Made by a program: the position numbers and the translations under genes. Under the pieces are notes generated by a model. That model was not told the DNA's origin, did not search any database, and saw only the letters and a program-made list of their open reading frames with translations. Positions 35,106 through 45,641 of a stretch of 64,000 bases of DNA are shown here, in pieces (the first letter of the stretch is position 1; each line of letters begins with the position of its first letter). Origin of the DNA: Flaccisagitta enflata (Eukaryota; Chaetognatha; Sagittoidea; Aphragmophora); contig OZ231127.1 in assembly GCA_965153355.1 (NCBI GenBank), positions 85,622,001-85,686,000 on the forward strand. Direction: 5' to 3'.

Positions 35106-38100
35106 TCAATCATTCTTTCTTTCTTTCTTTCTCTTTCTTTTTTTGTCCCCGACGAACAGTTTTCGTCGGTGACTATGAAGTAGCATTGATGCGTAGTCTG
35201 TTGTTGTTCGTTCGTTCGTTGGTTTGTTTAAAACCTTTTCATATCTTTGGAACCAGACTTCAGAATTTTATGAAACTTTGCTGGTGTTGTTTATAGGTCA
35301 ATAGGAGCTTGTGTACCAATTTTCAAAAAAATTCATAAACTTTTACTACCCTTTGCCTATTATTTTTGTAGTAATATTTAGCTGGGACTTAGGTGGTTTA
35401 CATAGGTAGAAGGTAGTAAAGGTTTATGAATTTTTTTTAATTTGGTATACAAGTAGAGGGTAGTAAATAAATAAGCCCTGCAAAATTCGAATCAAATCTG
35501 AAGTCTGGTTTATGAGATATTAGCTTATGTAGTAGTATCTTGCTAGGACTTAGGCAATTTACATAGGCAAAGGGTAGTAAAGGTATGTGAATTTTTTTCT
35601 AATTTGATACACAAGTAGAGGGTAGTAAATAAATAACCCTTGCAAAATTCGAATTAAATCTGAAGTCTGGTTTATGAGATATTAGCTTATTTATGTAGTA
35701 ATATGTTACTATGACTTAAGCAGTTCACATAGGCAAAGGGTAGCAAAGTTATGTGAATTCTTTTTTAATTTGGTATACAAGTAAAGGATATTAATTAAAC
35801 TGCCCCTGCAAAATTCGAATTAAATCTAAAGTCTGGTTTATAAGATATTAGCTTATTAATGTAGTAATATGTTACAAGGACTTAGGCGATTTATATAGAG
35901 GATTGGAGTAGATGAATTCTTTTACTTGCTCATTTATTACATTCTGATTTTTCTTAAGTTTAGGTTTGCCATCATGGATTTCAAGATTCATCTTCAACTA
36001 TTGTCATCATCTTCAACTATTGTCATCATCTTCAACTATTGTCATCATATTCAACTATTGTCATCATCTTCAACTATTGTCATCATCTTCAACTTCTGTC
36101 ATCATCTTCAACAATTGTCATCTTCAACTACTGTCATCATCTTCAACTACTGTCATCATCTTCAACTACTGTCATCATCTTCAACTACTGTCATCATCTT
36201 CAACTACTGTCATCATCTTCAACTACTGTCATCATCTTCAACTACTGTCATCATCTTCAACTACTGTCATCATCTTCAACTACTCTCATCATCTTCAACT
36301 ACTCTCATCATCTTCAACTACTGTCATCATCTTCAACTACTGTCATCATCTTCAACTACTGTCATCATCTTCAACTACTGTCATCATCTTCAACTACTGT
36401 CATCATCTTCAACTACTGTCATCACCTTCAACTACTGTCATCATCTTCAACTACTGTCATCATCTTCAACTACTGTCATCATCTTCAACTACTGTCATCA
36501 TCTTCAACTACTGTCATCATCTTCAACTACTGTCATCATCTTCAACTACTGTCATCATCTTCAACTACTGTCATCATCTTCAACTACTGTCATCATCTTC
36601 AACTACTGTCATCATCTTCAACTACTGTCATCATCTTCACTTCTGTCATCATCTTCAACTCTGTCATCATCTTCAGCTGTCATCATCTTCAACTACTGTC
36701 ATCATCTTCAACTTCTGTCATCATCTTCAACTACTGTCATCATCTTCTTCTTCTGTCATCATCTTCAACTACTGTCATCATCTTCAACTACTGTCATCAT
36801 CATCTTCAGCTACTGTATCATCTGCCTGTCATCATCTTCCTTCTGTCATCATCTTCAGCTACTGTCATCATCTTCAACTACTGTCATCATCTTCAACTAC
36901 TGTCATCATCTTCAACTACTGTCATCATCTTCAACTACTGTCATCATCTTCAACTACTGTCATCATCTTCAACTGCTGTCATCATTCTTGACTACTGTCA
37001 TCATCTTCAACTATTAAATTTTTTTGAAAAATTAAATTTTGAAAATTTTTTTTTTGAAAATTTTTTTTTGAAAAATTTTTTTTCAAATTTTTTTTCAAAT
37101 TTTTTATCAAATTTTTTTGAAAAAAATTTTTTGAAAAAATATTTTGAAATTTTTTAAAAAAATTTAAAAAAAATTGTTTTTTTAAATTTTTTTAAAAAAA
37201 TTTTTGAATATTTTTGTTGTCATTTTAATTCATTGTTGTCATCATCATCATCCAATATTGTTATCATTATCATGTTTTGTCATCACTAAAACAGTACTGA
37301 ATATTTTCTTGAAATTGTTGTTTTGTCGTGTATCTCATCGAGTTGCGTTTACGCAACGAGAAAGCTTCAAAAATTACAGTCCCCAGTCGGGGACTGTAAT
37401 TTTGAAGCTTTTTCTTTCCTTCTTTCTTCTTTCCTTCTCTCTTTCTTTCCTTCTTTCTTCTTTCCTTCTTTCTTCTTTCCTTCTTTCTTCTTTCCTTCTC
37501 TCTTTCTTTCCTTCTCTCTTTCTTTCGTGCTTCTTTCTTGCTTCTTTCTTGCTTCTTTCTTTCTTTCTTTCTTTCTTTTTGTCTATCTTTCTTTCTGTCT
37601 GTCTGTCTGTCTGTCTGTCTCTGTCTGTTTTTCTTTCTATCTTTCTTTCCTTCTTTACTTCCTTCCCTCTTTCCTTTCTTCTTTCCTTTTTTCTTTCCTT
37701 TCTTCTTTCCTTTCTTCTTTCCTTTCTTCTTTCCTTCCTTCTTTCCTTCCTTCTTTCCTTCCTCCTTTTCTTCCTTCTTTCCTTCCTTCTTTCCTTCCTT
37801 CTTTCCTTCCTTCTTTCCTTCCTTCTTTCTGACTCATTGACGCGACGAGAGCCGCCTTTGTTGGCAAGAGACTCAAATTCTGAATACAGGCATTATACTT
37901 ATAGCGGGCAGTATTACTGGCGTTTTCCCTGAAATGATCAAGTGGCGAATAAAAAGAATCCGGTTTCTGATGTCCATTATTCTCATCTCGTTGCATTCAT
38001 AGGTGACACGCTGATGTCGACGTACTCTCGGCCTATGCGTATGATGCCACCGCCGCCGCCGCCTCCAACCACTCCTGGTTCCTTGCCGCCTCCTCCTCAT

Positions 38101-38202
38101 CCCGCTGTCATCCCCCATCCCCGCTCATCTCAACTGCTCCTGGCGAGTAATCATCCATCCTGTAACAACCCCAATCTTCTCCCTCCACCGTACACTCCTT
38201 AG
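29558..38202 (+). CDS. TMEM127: TMEM127 homologue
   Basis: In mammals TMEM127 is an endolysosomal/plasma-membrane protein that restrains mTORC1 and recruits NEDD4-family ubiquitin ligases through a PPxY motif. Eight exons join in frame: 29558-29987, 30335-30440, 32085-32385, 32591-32661, 33513-33766, 34445-34498, 34717-34968, 38003-38202. This gives 555 residues, against 238 in humans. The match is strongest in RWFYLFGGACNRHNLGALDF, in HALGNILTVLLCVVINGFAY, and in GSVVATAANLLKQHPTEEEE. Membrane spans: NIPAACASLAVIAFLVC, TVIVLVFGAISFTLAAFF, LTVLLCVVINGFAYWV and FYLIVAAGAGSVVATA. The extra length is an N-terminal region of about 190 residues (acidic, then Ser/Ala-rich, then Arg-rich) and an Asp/Arg-rich insert in exon 7. 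The C-terminus LLPPPYTP keeps the family's PPxY-type end, and exon 1 carries a second one, APPAYGEG. The start is the first ATG of the open frame. The 5' UTR is not defined. Confidence 0.94.
30224..30380 (+). repeat. 79-bp tandem duplication covering a 3' splice site
   Basis: The sequence around the acceptor of TMEM127 exon 2 is present twice, 79 bp apart. The acceptor AGs are at 30254-30255 and 30333-30334; both are followed by GAACTCCCGATCTGTATTCC. Only the downstream copy leads to an open frame. Use of the upstream one reads 16 codons to TGA at 30303-30305. Confidence 0.9.
30471..31276. mobile_element. TA-flanked foldback element with nested insertion
   Basis: Ends CAGATGGGACCCT and complement, TA on both sides (30469-30470, 31277-31278). 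Arms contain GGAGGAGGGACCCAAAG and ATTGGCGCCA, matching the family member at 23380-23782. A hairpin-ended element sits in the right arm at 30996-31145. Degenerate telomere-like GGGTTAGGG text occurs at 30772-30860. Lies in TMEM127 intron 2, starting 30 bp after the exon. Confidence 0.8.
30996..31145 (+). mobile_element. Short hairpin-ended element nested in a foldback element
   Basis: Starts CAAGGCCGGATACACGGCCA, has AGTCGAGGACGGGTGGGC near the 5' end and ends GAGTCGCTAGTCCGCGACT then AAAAA. Related foldback DNA at 23634-23648 shows the site without the insertion. Confidence 0.85.
31545..31612. repeat. (ACT)n microsatellite
   Basis: Pure ACT run with imperfect ACT repeats on both sides (about 31480-31700), in TMEM127 intron 2. 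Confidence 0.95.
31720..31929 (+). mobile_element. Short hairpin-ended element, GTCGCGTGC subfamily
   Basis: Starts CAAGGCCAAAACCTAAGTCG, has AATGACTTAG-like short repeats, GACCAACC repeats, and ends GAGTCGCGTGCACGCTAAAA (3' arm shortened). Closest to the copy at 9193-9478. Confidence 0.7.
32700..33010. other. Foldback-like segment in TMEM127 intron 4
   Basis: GATGCAGATTCATGGTAGCA near the left side pairs loosely with GCGGAATCTGCATCTCTG on the right, around purine-rich GAAAG sequence. It looks like another decayed inverted-repeat element; boundaries are uncertain. Confidence 0.4.
33948..34276 (+). mobile_element. Hairpin-ended element with (GACC)n expansion and flanking direct repeats
   Basis: Starts CAAGGCCGGATACACGGCTA, has AGTCGAGTGCGGGTGGGCAG, then about 210 bp of almost pure GACC repeats (34040-34258), and ends GTAGCACGCGACTAAAAA. 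The same 21 bases, CAGGTTGCTTACACAGATGA plus A, occur immediately on both sides (33927-33947 and 34277-34297). Lies in TMEM127 intron 5. Confidence 0.85.
34996..35144. repeat. (CTTT)n/(CTTTTT)n microsatellite
   Basis: CTTT tetramers with a CTTTTT stretch in the middle. Abuts the left end of the large element copy 2. Confidence 0.95.
35145..37410 (+). mobile_element. Large non-autonomous element, copy 2 (TMEM127 intron 7)
   Basis: About 2.27 kb, same order of parts as copy 1 at 6474-8970: GTCCCCGACGAACAG start, 175-180-bp repeats, an 18-bp minisatellite (here one long block of over 50 units, 35990-37015), an A/T-rich segment, and the GTCCCCAGTCGGGGAC hairpin end. CTTT-type repeat lies on both sides (34996-35144 and 37411 onwards). 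Confidence 0.78.
37411..37830. repeat. CTTT/CTTC-rich microsatellite
   Basis: CTTT, TTCC and GTCT tetramer repeats up to the approach to TMEM127 exon 8. Long low-complexity open frames over it are artefacts. Confidence 0.95.
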
Positions 38203-38214
38203 CATCTCTCTCTC

Positions 38215-38219
38215 TTAGC

Positions 38220-38293
<74 letters not shown>
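38215..38293. repeat. (CT)n microsatellite
   Basis: CT run starting 12 bp after the TMEM127 stop codon, so it should lie in the 3' UTR. Confidence 0.95.
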
Positions 38294-38297
<4 letters not shown>

Positions 38298-38850
38298 GAC
38301 TGCATTTCGCGTTCTGCCTCGTTGAAGCGGTGTTGTGAAAACTGTGAAAACAAGACAAATTGGCTCGCCAAACCGTCACGACCATAACAAACTACAACAG
38401 TTGAAAAATCCGCTTTGACGAATCAAATACATGCGAACAAGCGAAGCCTTGAGTTTTTCTTTTTTGCACACTCTTTTATTCCCCCGTGATATCTCCTTTG
38501 GAAAAATGCTGTTTGGGCTGAATAGTAGAAGCGATAAGTAACTGACAAAAAAGCATTTTTGTTTTCTGGTCAAATGATTACACTTAAAAAAGATTTCGAG
38601 GATAATTGGCTGATTCCGCGTTCATATCATGGATATCAAAAAGTGATAGATGTTTGACCTAATTGTCGATGGTTAAAATAGATGAATGGTTTGTTTGTAT
38701 CAATTGTATGCAATGTGATTCTTTAAAAGAGAGAAGAAATTCCTGTGGCGTCCTAGAAAAGGCAATGGAAAATCCTGTTGGTGTGCCTTGTATCCCGGCT
38801 TTTACTCTCGACATTCGCTTCAGCAATCAGTGATATTGGACAATTTGTAA

Positions 38851-38984
38851 ACAAGGCCAAGTAGGCCAATAAGGTGCGACGTGTGGATCGTCGAACGAAT
38901 GCGTTACCCGACCGACCGACCAACTGACCGACCGACCAACCGACGGACACAGCCAATTATAGAGGTGCTTTGTCGCACCTAAAA
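38851..38984 (+). mobile_element. Short hairpin-ended element, GGTGCGAC subfamily
   Basis: Starts CAAGGCCAAGTAGGCCAATA, then AGGTGCGACGTGTGGATCG, GACCGACC repeats, and ends GAGGTGCTTTGTCGCACCT then AAAAA. The 5' AGGTGCGAC and the 3' GTCGCACCT are exact complements. Confidence 0.82.
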
Positions 38985-39075
38985 AGAGTCTGGCTAATTT
39001 TAGAATTAAATGAAATGTGCGCCATCAGTTCTTTCCAAAATCTCCTTATCAAAGGGCGCCTTCTCTCGAATACCT

Positions 39076-39494
39076 CTACACACGCACGTTGAATACAACG
39101 TGAAGATTACGAAAAAGGTATAGCACCCCCCCTTGCAGCTCATGTTGCCATAGCCATATGGTCGTGTATGGTATCATTCAATAGGTTCTCTCAATAAAAT
39201 TTACGCCACCGAGGCGATTTTTTAATTTCGCCTCCGTTCAAGAGATATACACCCCAAAAAGCGGATTTTTTGACCTCCCAAGGGGGTGTCCACCGCCAGT
39301 GTCTGGGGCAGAATTTCTCAAGAACGGGACTGAAATAAAAAAATCGCCTCGGTGGCGTAAATTGTACTGTAACAAGCTACAGAATGATACCCCATATGAT
39401 CCTGTGGTAATTTTGTTCAAAGCTGTAGGTGGGGGTGCTAACCGTTTTTTACGGTTTTTGCAATCTTCACGTTGTATTACGCGTGGAAGTGTAG
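39076..39494. mobile_element. Foldback (MITE-like) element, inverted copy of 13909-14327
   Basis: Begins CTACACACGCACGTTG and ends CGCGTGGAAGTGTAG, 419 bp like its relative. The inner arms contain TTACGCCACCGAGGCGATTT and complement. Lies between TMEM127 and the BtpA-family gene. Confidence 0.85.
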
Positions 39495-39499
39495 TTAGA

Positions 39500-40509
39500 A
39501 GACGATGCAACAAATTCGACCTTAGTTAAACATTCGGAAACTTCTTAAATTTCTCTTCTTTTTTTTTGCCGCACAGTTTATCGTCGTTTCTTCTTTCCAT
39601 TACACAACTATTATGAAAAACAATGCTTTCTAACAAACTGCCTTCTCTCTCTCTTCATTCAGAGACTCTTCTTTAAATCCACGGACTGGGTGTTGAGACT
39701 GACCGTCATTGGTGTCTGGGATCGGGGGGGGGGGGGGATTATTCCTGAATGTCGCAACTTGAAATTGTTCCACTATTCTTTATTTTGATTACAGTTAAAC
39801 CTATCAAATATTTCTTATCGGCGCTTTGAAGACGCCGCGTAAATGAATGGAGCTGGCCGAAAGAATATTAGGCATGCCTCGAGGTCGAGGGTTCTAGTTA
39901 CCTAGCTCCTTTGGCCGAGAAGAAAAGGCGTAGTATAAAAGAACATCAAGCCTTGAAATCGCTCAAAAATTAAGAACCTCATATATATTTTAGAAGTAGC
40001 TATCTCTATCTCTTTTGTAGGCTTCAGAAAAAATGACGTGTACCTTTTGCCAACTGCCAAGCTAGCTAAGTTTTGCTTGTTACGCCATTTTGTTTGATTG
40101 CAATGTTCATCCGGCCGTGATTGCCAATACGTCGCAGTGATCATAGTGTAAATTACAGTGTAATCCTCGATCGGTCCACGTCCACTGTGACCCTGCGATC
40201 TCAGTCAGTGAAACTGAAAGTGATCCCAACTCTTCCACCAAGTGCTGAGTCACTGACCGGCACGAGAAAATCTCGACGAGTTGTCACGGTCAAAATGAAC
40301 GAATTATGTCATTAGGGAAATCAGCTGGGTCAGTTAACAAAGAGCATGCAGATCAATATTCATTGCCTAACTAGGAGTCCACTTCATTTCAACGTTGAGG
40401 AAGAATTGTTTCAAGTAAACAAACTTCTGAGGTGGTCGGTCGCGCTGATCGAAGATTGAACTTCTCTAAACACGACCATTCATCGAAATTCTCAACGAGT
40501 CTCTCATCA
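39500..40509. other. Spacer between TMEM127 and the BtpA-family gene
   Basis: No supported exon. Contains a G13 run near 39725. A stretch with AGTAGCTATCTCTATCTCTT at about 39995 recurs near 55362 inside a hAT-like element, so part is an old repeat. The end nearest 40510 should hold the BtpA-family 3' UTR. Confidence 0.5.
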
Positions 40510-41422
40510 TTATGACGTAATTGTCGTTGGCCATTCGCGGACTTTGTTCATAAACTTGGCTATTCTGTCTGGATCGAGCTCATTCTGCCATCGTCCGTCT
40601 CTTTTGAAATGGGATCCCACGATGAGGGCCGAAGCGTCCTTCAGCGAGTCGACGTTGTCACGCGTTACGCCGGAGCCGATCAGGATTTTTGACGCGTCTG
40701 GCAGACTTTCGCGTAGCTCCTGGGATTTTCAATGGGGGAAGGGGCAGTGTAGATTTGTAGGGGTCAATCGCGCTGTATCGGTAATTTTATCTTTCTTTCA
40801 ATCCATCGCTTGGTCGATCGCTGGACCTCACTAAGTTTGAATTGGTTTAAACGTGATCGTTGCGTGATTATGTTTGTATGTGATTTGATCTCCGCACTCC
40901 AAAGTTTGAACAAACATGATCTTTTCGATCCAAAATATGCTACGGCTCAAAATATTCTGTACTACACAATGTTTCTGCGATATTCATAGTGTTGCTCAAC
41001 CTCGTATGTAGAGGAGTGAGCCCGTTAGTTAACGCTAACTTAACGGCATTGCTCCGCGCATCTTCAAATCATGATGGCCGCTGTCTCTGAAGTGAATGTT
41101 TCTGTTTGTTTCTGCTTGTCACATGTCTCTGGTCGTTTCTTTTATCTCTGCCTGTCTCTGCTTGTTTCGTTTGTCTCTGTATCTCTTTTGTCTGTCTTTT
41201 TCTGTTGTCTCTGCTTCTCTTTTGTCTTTCTCCGCTTGTCTCTCATTTCTTCCTAGATCGCGCATGCGTACCTTGAATTCCGTCATGTCAACTGCGGCTC
41301 CTGTGTGGGTTCCGGTGATGATGACGCCGTCAGCGAGGAAGAAAGAGGCCGCGTGGGCCGTGTCCAACAACGTCACGTCACTCGTTAACGCGTGAGAACT
41401 GAAGATACAAAATTACCTTTTT

Positions 41423-41510
<88 letters not shown>

Positions 41511-42536
41511 TCGTTTCTTGCTCTCTCTCCATTTCTTTCTTTCTTTCCCTCCGTTTCTCTCTCTCCATTTCTTTCTTTCTCTCCATTTCTTTCTTTCTCT
41601 CCATTTCTCTCTTTCTCTCCATTTCTTTCTTTCACTCCCTTTCTTTCTTTCACTCCCTTTCTTTCTTTCACTCCCTTTCTTTCTTTCGCTCCCTTTCTTT
41701 CTTTCGCTCCCTTTCTTTCTTTCGCTTTATTTCTTTCTTTCGCTTTATTTCTTTCTTTCTCTCCATTTCTTTCTTTCTCTCCATTTCTTTCTTTCTCTCT
41801 CTCCATTTCATTTTTTCTCTCCATTTCTTTTTTCTCTCCATTTCTTTTTTTCTCTCCATTTCATTTTTTCTCCGTTTCTTTCTTTTTCTCCGTTTTTCTT
41901 TCCACTTTTCAGTTCTTTCTGACTTTCCTTTTTTCCTTTTTGCCACTTTTTTCTTTATTCCACTATCCACCATCAAAACATACTTTCAACTATGGTCACA
42001 TTGATCGCCAACTCCTTTTTTAATGATGAGGAAAGGCATTCGCTTTAATATCGGCCTCGCTTTAATATCGGTATCGCTTTATACTCTGTCGCGTCATACT
42101 CTGTCGCGTCATACTTCGTCGCTTAAGAAGGATCGCTTTAATTTCGGGAACCCCCTTCTCCCTGCTTTCTTCCCATCTTTTCTCTAAGACCTTCTATCTG
42201 TTCCACTACGGCCACCTGTGTTTCTTCTTGATATCGACGAACACTTTGACGTGATCTGCGCCGATGTTTTTGCGATATCTTAGCAGCGGTCCGGCGCATC
42301 CGTCCATGAATCCCTCGTCAGCCACGTGACTGAAAACGAAGCCCTCTGGTGTGAGGAAGGAATAGTACGGAAATGTCAGTTGCGGTTTGATAAAGATCAA
42401 AGTTTAAAGGAAATGTTATCTGCGCGCAATTGATATAAGCTTCATTGTTTCTTTGTTTACTTCTTTTTGTTCCTTTCTGTCTCTCTCTCTGTTTTTCTTC
42501 ATTCTCGGTTCTTTTTCTTTCTTGCTTTCTTTCTTG

Positions 42537-42607
<71 letters not shown>

Positions 42608-42723
42608 TCCTTCTTTCCTTCTTTCCTTCCTTCTTTTCTTCTTTCCTTCTTTCCTTCTTTCCTTCTTTCTTTCCTTCTTTCCTTCTTTCCTTCTTTCCTT
42701 CTTTCCTTCTTTCCTTCTTTCCT

Positions 42724-42759
<36 letters not shown>

Positions 42760-43689
42760 TTTTTCTTTTCTTTTCTTTTCTTTTCTTTTCTGTCTCTCTT
42801 CTTTCTTGTCTTTCTTTTATCTCTCTTTCCTCTTTCTCTCTTTCCTTTCTTTTATTTCTTTTTCTCTCCCCCCCTCCCACGCAACTTATCCTTCTTTATT
42901 TCTTTCTCTTCTCCCTTCTGTCATTTTGTCATGTTTCATCTGTCTCCAACGGCAGCGCAGCCAATGCAGACATTCACTCGCACCGGCTCTAACGAAATCG
43001 AGATCGGCCGCCAACGCGACGGCCATCGCTTCTTTATTGGCGCCGGCGAGTATCTGGACTCCAACGGGCCAATTCCGGGGCACGCATCCACGCACTTCCT
43101 TGGCGACCGTCGTCATGGAAGCCACGATCTCGGGACCGATCTCGTCCGCTTTGCAGTATGGAATGTCGTTCATGTTCTCGATGATGATCCCATCCAATTG
43201 GAATTTGTCGTACAACGTCGCTTCCTCGCAAGCTTTGTCTGTACACGCAGGATTTTTGAATGCAAATGTCAAGGTATCCTTTGACTTTCTAGTTTCTGGC
43301 GTATATCAAATGTATATCTCGTGCCGGCCGAATTTCCGTTGAGTACGTAGGTAATTCCCCCATTCTCATTTCTCAGGTCAATCAACACTACGAAATCTTG
43401 AACAACATCATTCAACCATCAACGTTCATTCGTAGAGGACTAATTGTTGGACTTCACGGCGTTGACATTGTTCACTCACTTGGTATGTCCAGGTCCCTCT
43501 TTACCCAATACCCTCGATACCCTCAATACCAGATAGACTAATGGAATTTGTAAACCAAGACGACACGAAAGACGAACCTACTATCTGCTGCATGCATTTA
43601 TGGGCGTTGGGCGTCCCGGCTAATGCATCCAAATGCACCATTCCTATGATAGACGCAACGCCCTTGGTAAACAATTTGTCCACCCTCAT
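40510..43689 (-). CDS. BtpA-family protein
   Basis: BtpA (SgcQ/BtpA family) proteins adopt a TIM-barrel-like fold. The cyanobacterial member is needed for photosystem I accumulation; animals carry a homologue (C. elegans F13E9.13, annotated mitochondrial) of unknown role. Five exons on the minus strand join in frame: 43689-43578, 43238-42984, 42345-42216, 41398-41272, 40719-40510. The product is 277 residues, the family's normal length. Conserved text in order: IIGMVHLDALAGTP, DGIIIENMNDIPY, GVQILAGANKEAMAVA, DFVRAEGFVFSHVADEG, VFVDIKKKHSSH, FFLADGVIITGTHTG, KILIGSGVTRDNV and ALIVGSHFKRDG. No obvious mitochondrial leader precedes MRVDKLF, though an upstream non-initial exon cannot be excluded. 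The exon 1 donor must be the GT at 43577-43576, because the other nearby GT breaks the frame. It diverges from the gene at 44984. Confidence 0.94.
41416..41930. repeat. (CTTT)n microsatellite with CTCCATTT variants
   Basis: Pure CTTT to about 41515, then 16-bp units such as TCTTTCTCTCCATTTC. Fills the intron between exons 3 and 4 of the BtpA-family gene. Repetitive open frames on both strands are artefacts. Confidence 0.95.
42516..42790. repeat. CTTT/CTTC microsatellite
   Basis: CTTT and TTCC tetramers in the intron between exons 2 and 3 of the BtpA-family gene. Confidence 0.95.
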
Positions 43690-44983
43690 CTCTGGTTCGT
43701 GGAGCCTGTAGCGGGTTGGTAAGGAGGGTGGAGGGAGGTGAGAGAGTAGGCCTACGTAACTGTTATTCCTCCTTGTTCCCTGACCAGTGGATGGACCATC
43801 CTCAGTGCAGGATTTCTCAGGTCATTGCACTCTTCAGTTTTATATAATTTTAACATGACACTCTGTCAACGACTTGAAAATCGGGAAAATTGAGTCTGAG
43901 CTTTTTCGAGAAGAACGAATGATGGTCCGAGGCAACCAATCCCCTCTCGCGTTCGGCTCTGCATGCGATCCCTCACAACCAATGAAATCAAGCTACATGC
44001 CTTCTCTCTCCACTCTCTCTCTCTCAAGTGAACAGGAACACTTGATACTAAGAATTGTAGGCAAGTTTCTTAAATCTTAAATCAACTAAATACGTCAAAA
44101 TGTCAAGATCCTGTGTGGTGGAAAAGTGGTTGGATTTTCAGCTTGATTTCCTCTCCTTATTGTTCAGTTTGGACAGAATCTTACCTTAAAGTTCTGGTTG
44201 AAAAAAGAAAGGCACGAACAAAAGAGATGATCATCCAACGATCGAATTCTTCATGACGTCTTCGAAGATAGAGATCTGACTCAGCTGATTGCTCGTTGAA
44301 ACAGTTTATCACAGCTGCAAAGAACAATTCTTCTCACAGAGCGACCGACCTCGGTACAACCTTCTCTCTTGCAACGAAATAATAAATCGCGATTAATCGG
44401 TTTGTGTGCCTTCTAATCTCGAATCTGCGCTATCGCGAATTGTGAAGAGTCCCTTTCAAAGTGCAAAAGTCAATCCGCACCTTTGGCGGAAATATTTCTT
44501 TGTTGGGAAATCTCAAATTCTGCCGGCTCTATGTGACTTTCTCGTATTTCAATGCACTATTCTGCCTTTCTATGTAATGATAAAGCTATTTTATATGTTA
44601 CGTATCACTTACAATTCATTACCTCGGCGCATACTTGTACCTGAAGTTGTATACTACATGCATCACTACCTTAATTCTTTCTTGCATCATTCATTTAGAT
44701 TTCTTAGACTAAATCATTCTATCAGCGGCTTTTGGACTTCTTACGGCGCCCTTTCTCTCTCGCTTTCTCCGTACGTCTTTGGACAGATAAAGAAGCTACA
44801 GATTCCATCTGTGCTGAGTCTAAGGAGGTCTAAATTCCCTCCGAATAGCCATAATTAACAATTTTCAAGATTGAGATTCCTCATCATTTGTAGAAGCTCT
44901 CTCGGCCTCACGTCACCGTCTCTCTAATCTCTCTGTTCCGTATCATCGGATCATCGTAATCAAATCGCGCGTTGGTCGCGTTT
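43690..44983. other. Divergent promoter region between two genes
   Basis: 1.3 kb between the BtpA-family start (minus) and the next plus-strand gene. No exon, known element or clear core promoter motif recognised. Short CTCTCTCTC text at about 44008. Confidence 0.5.
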
Positions 44984-45553
44984 ATGTCTCTTCGTCTACC
45001 GCCCAAAGTACGAGAAAGAATGCGTCCCATGGGCAGATCGGTTATAGCTCGATGTGGGGGAGCCGGAGGAGGAACAATATCGCAAAGACGATCGTGTGAT
45101 GACCAAAGACGATCGATACGACGGCAAGGCTTATTACCGCTCTCGTCATTGGCTCGGATAAACGGCAACCACGACGGCGTTGTTACCGCTTCCGCTTCCG
45201 GCAGCGACGCTGTGGTTATGATGTGTCTCGGCGGCGGACGTCGAGGCGCTCTCGGAATGGACAACGCCAACGAAATGAACAACTGGCTCGATGTTTCTGG
45301 TGAGGGAAAGAGGGTGATCCGGGTCTTTGTATGTTTTGTCTCACGTCATGCGCTTGTACTTTTGCTTGTTACGCGCGATTGTGTCTGGTCTTGGGCTTGT
45401 GATTCCTTAACTAAGCCTGTGATTGTTATAATGTGGTTGCTGTATGATAGTGTTTATACCAATAAGGGCGGCTAATCGCCGTAGGAAAAAAGTCGTAAAT
45501 GCTGCTGGAGAAAATCAGAGAGAAAAAGAGAGTGAGAGAGAGAAAAAGAGAGT

Positions 45554-45641
<88 letters not shown>

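Noticed and set aside
41378-41976. Lys/Glu-rich and Phe/Ser/Leu-rich frames, likewise at 37204-37996 and 42416-43342
   Set aside because: CTTT/GAAA microsatellites; where the frames run on into real sequence they are antisense to BtpA-family exons.
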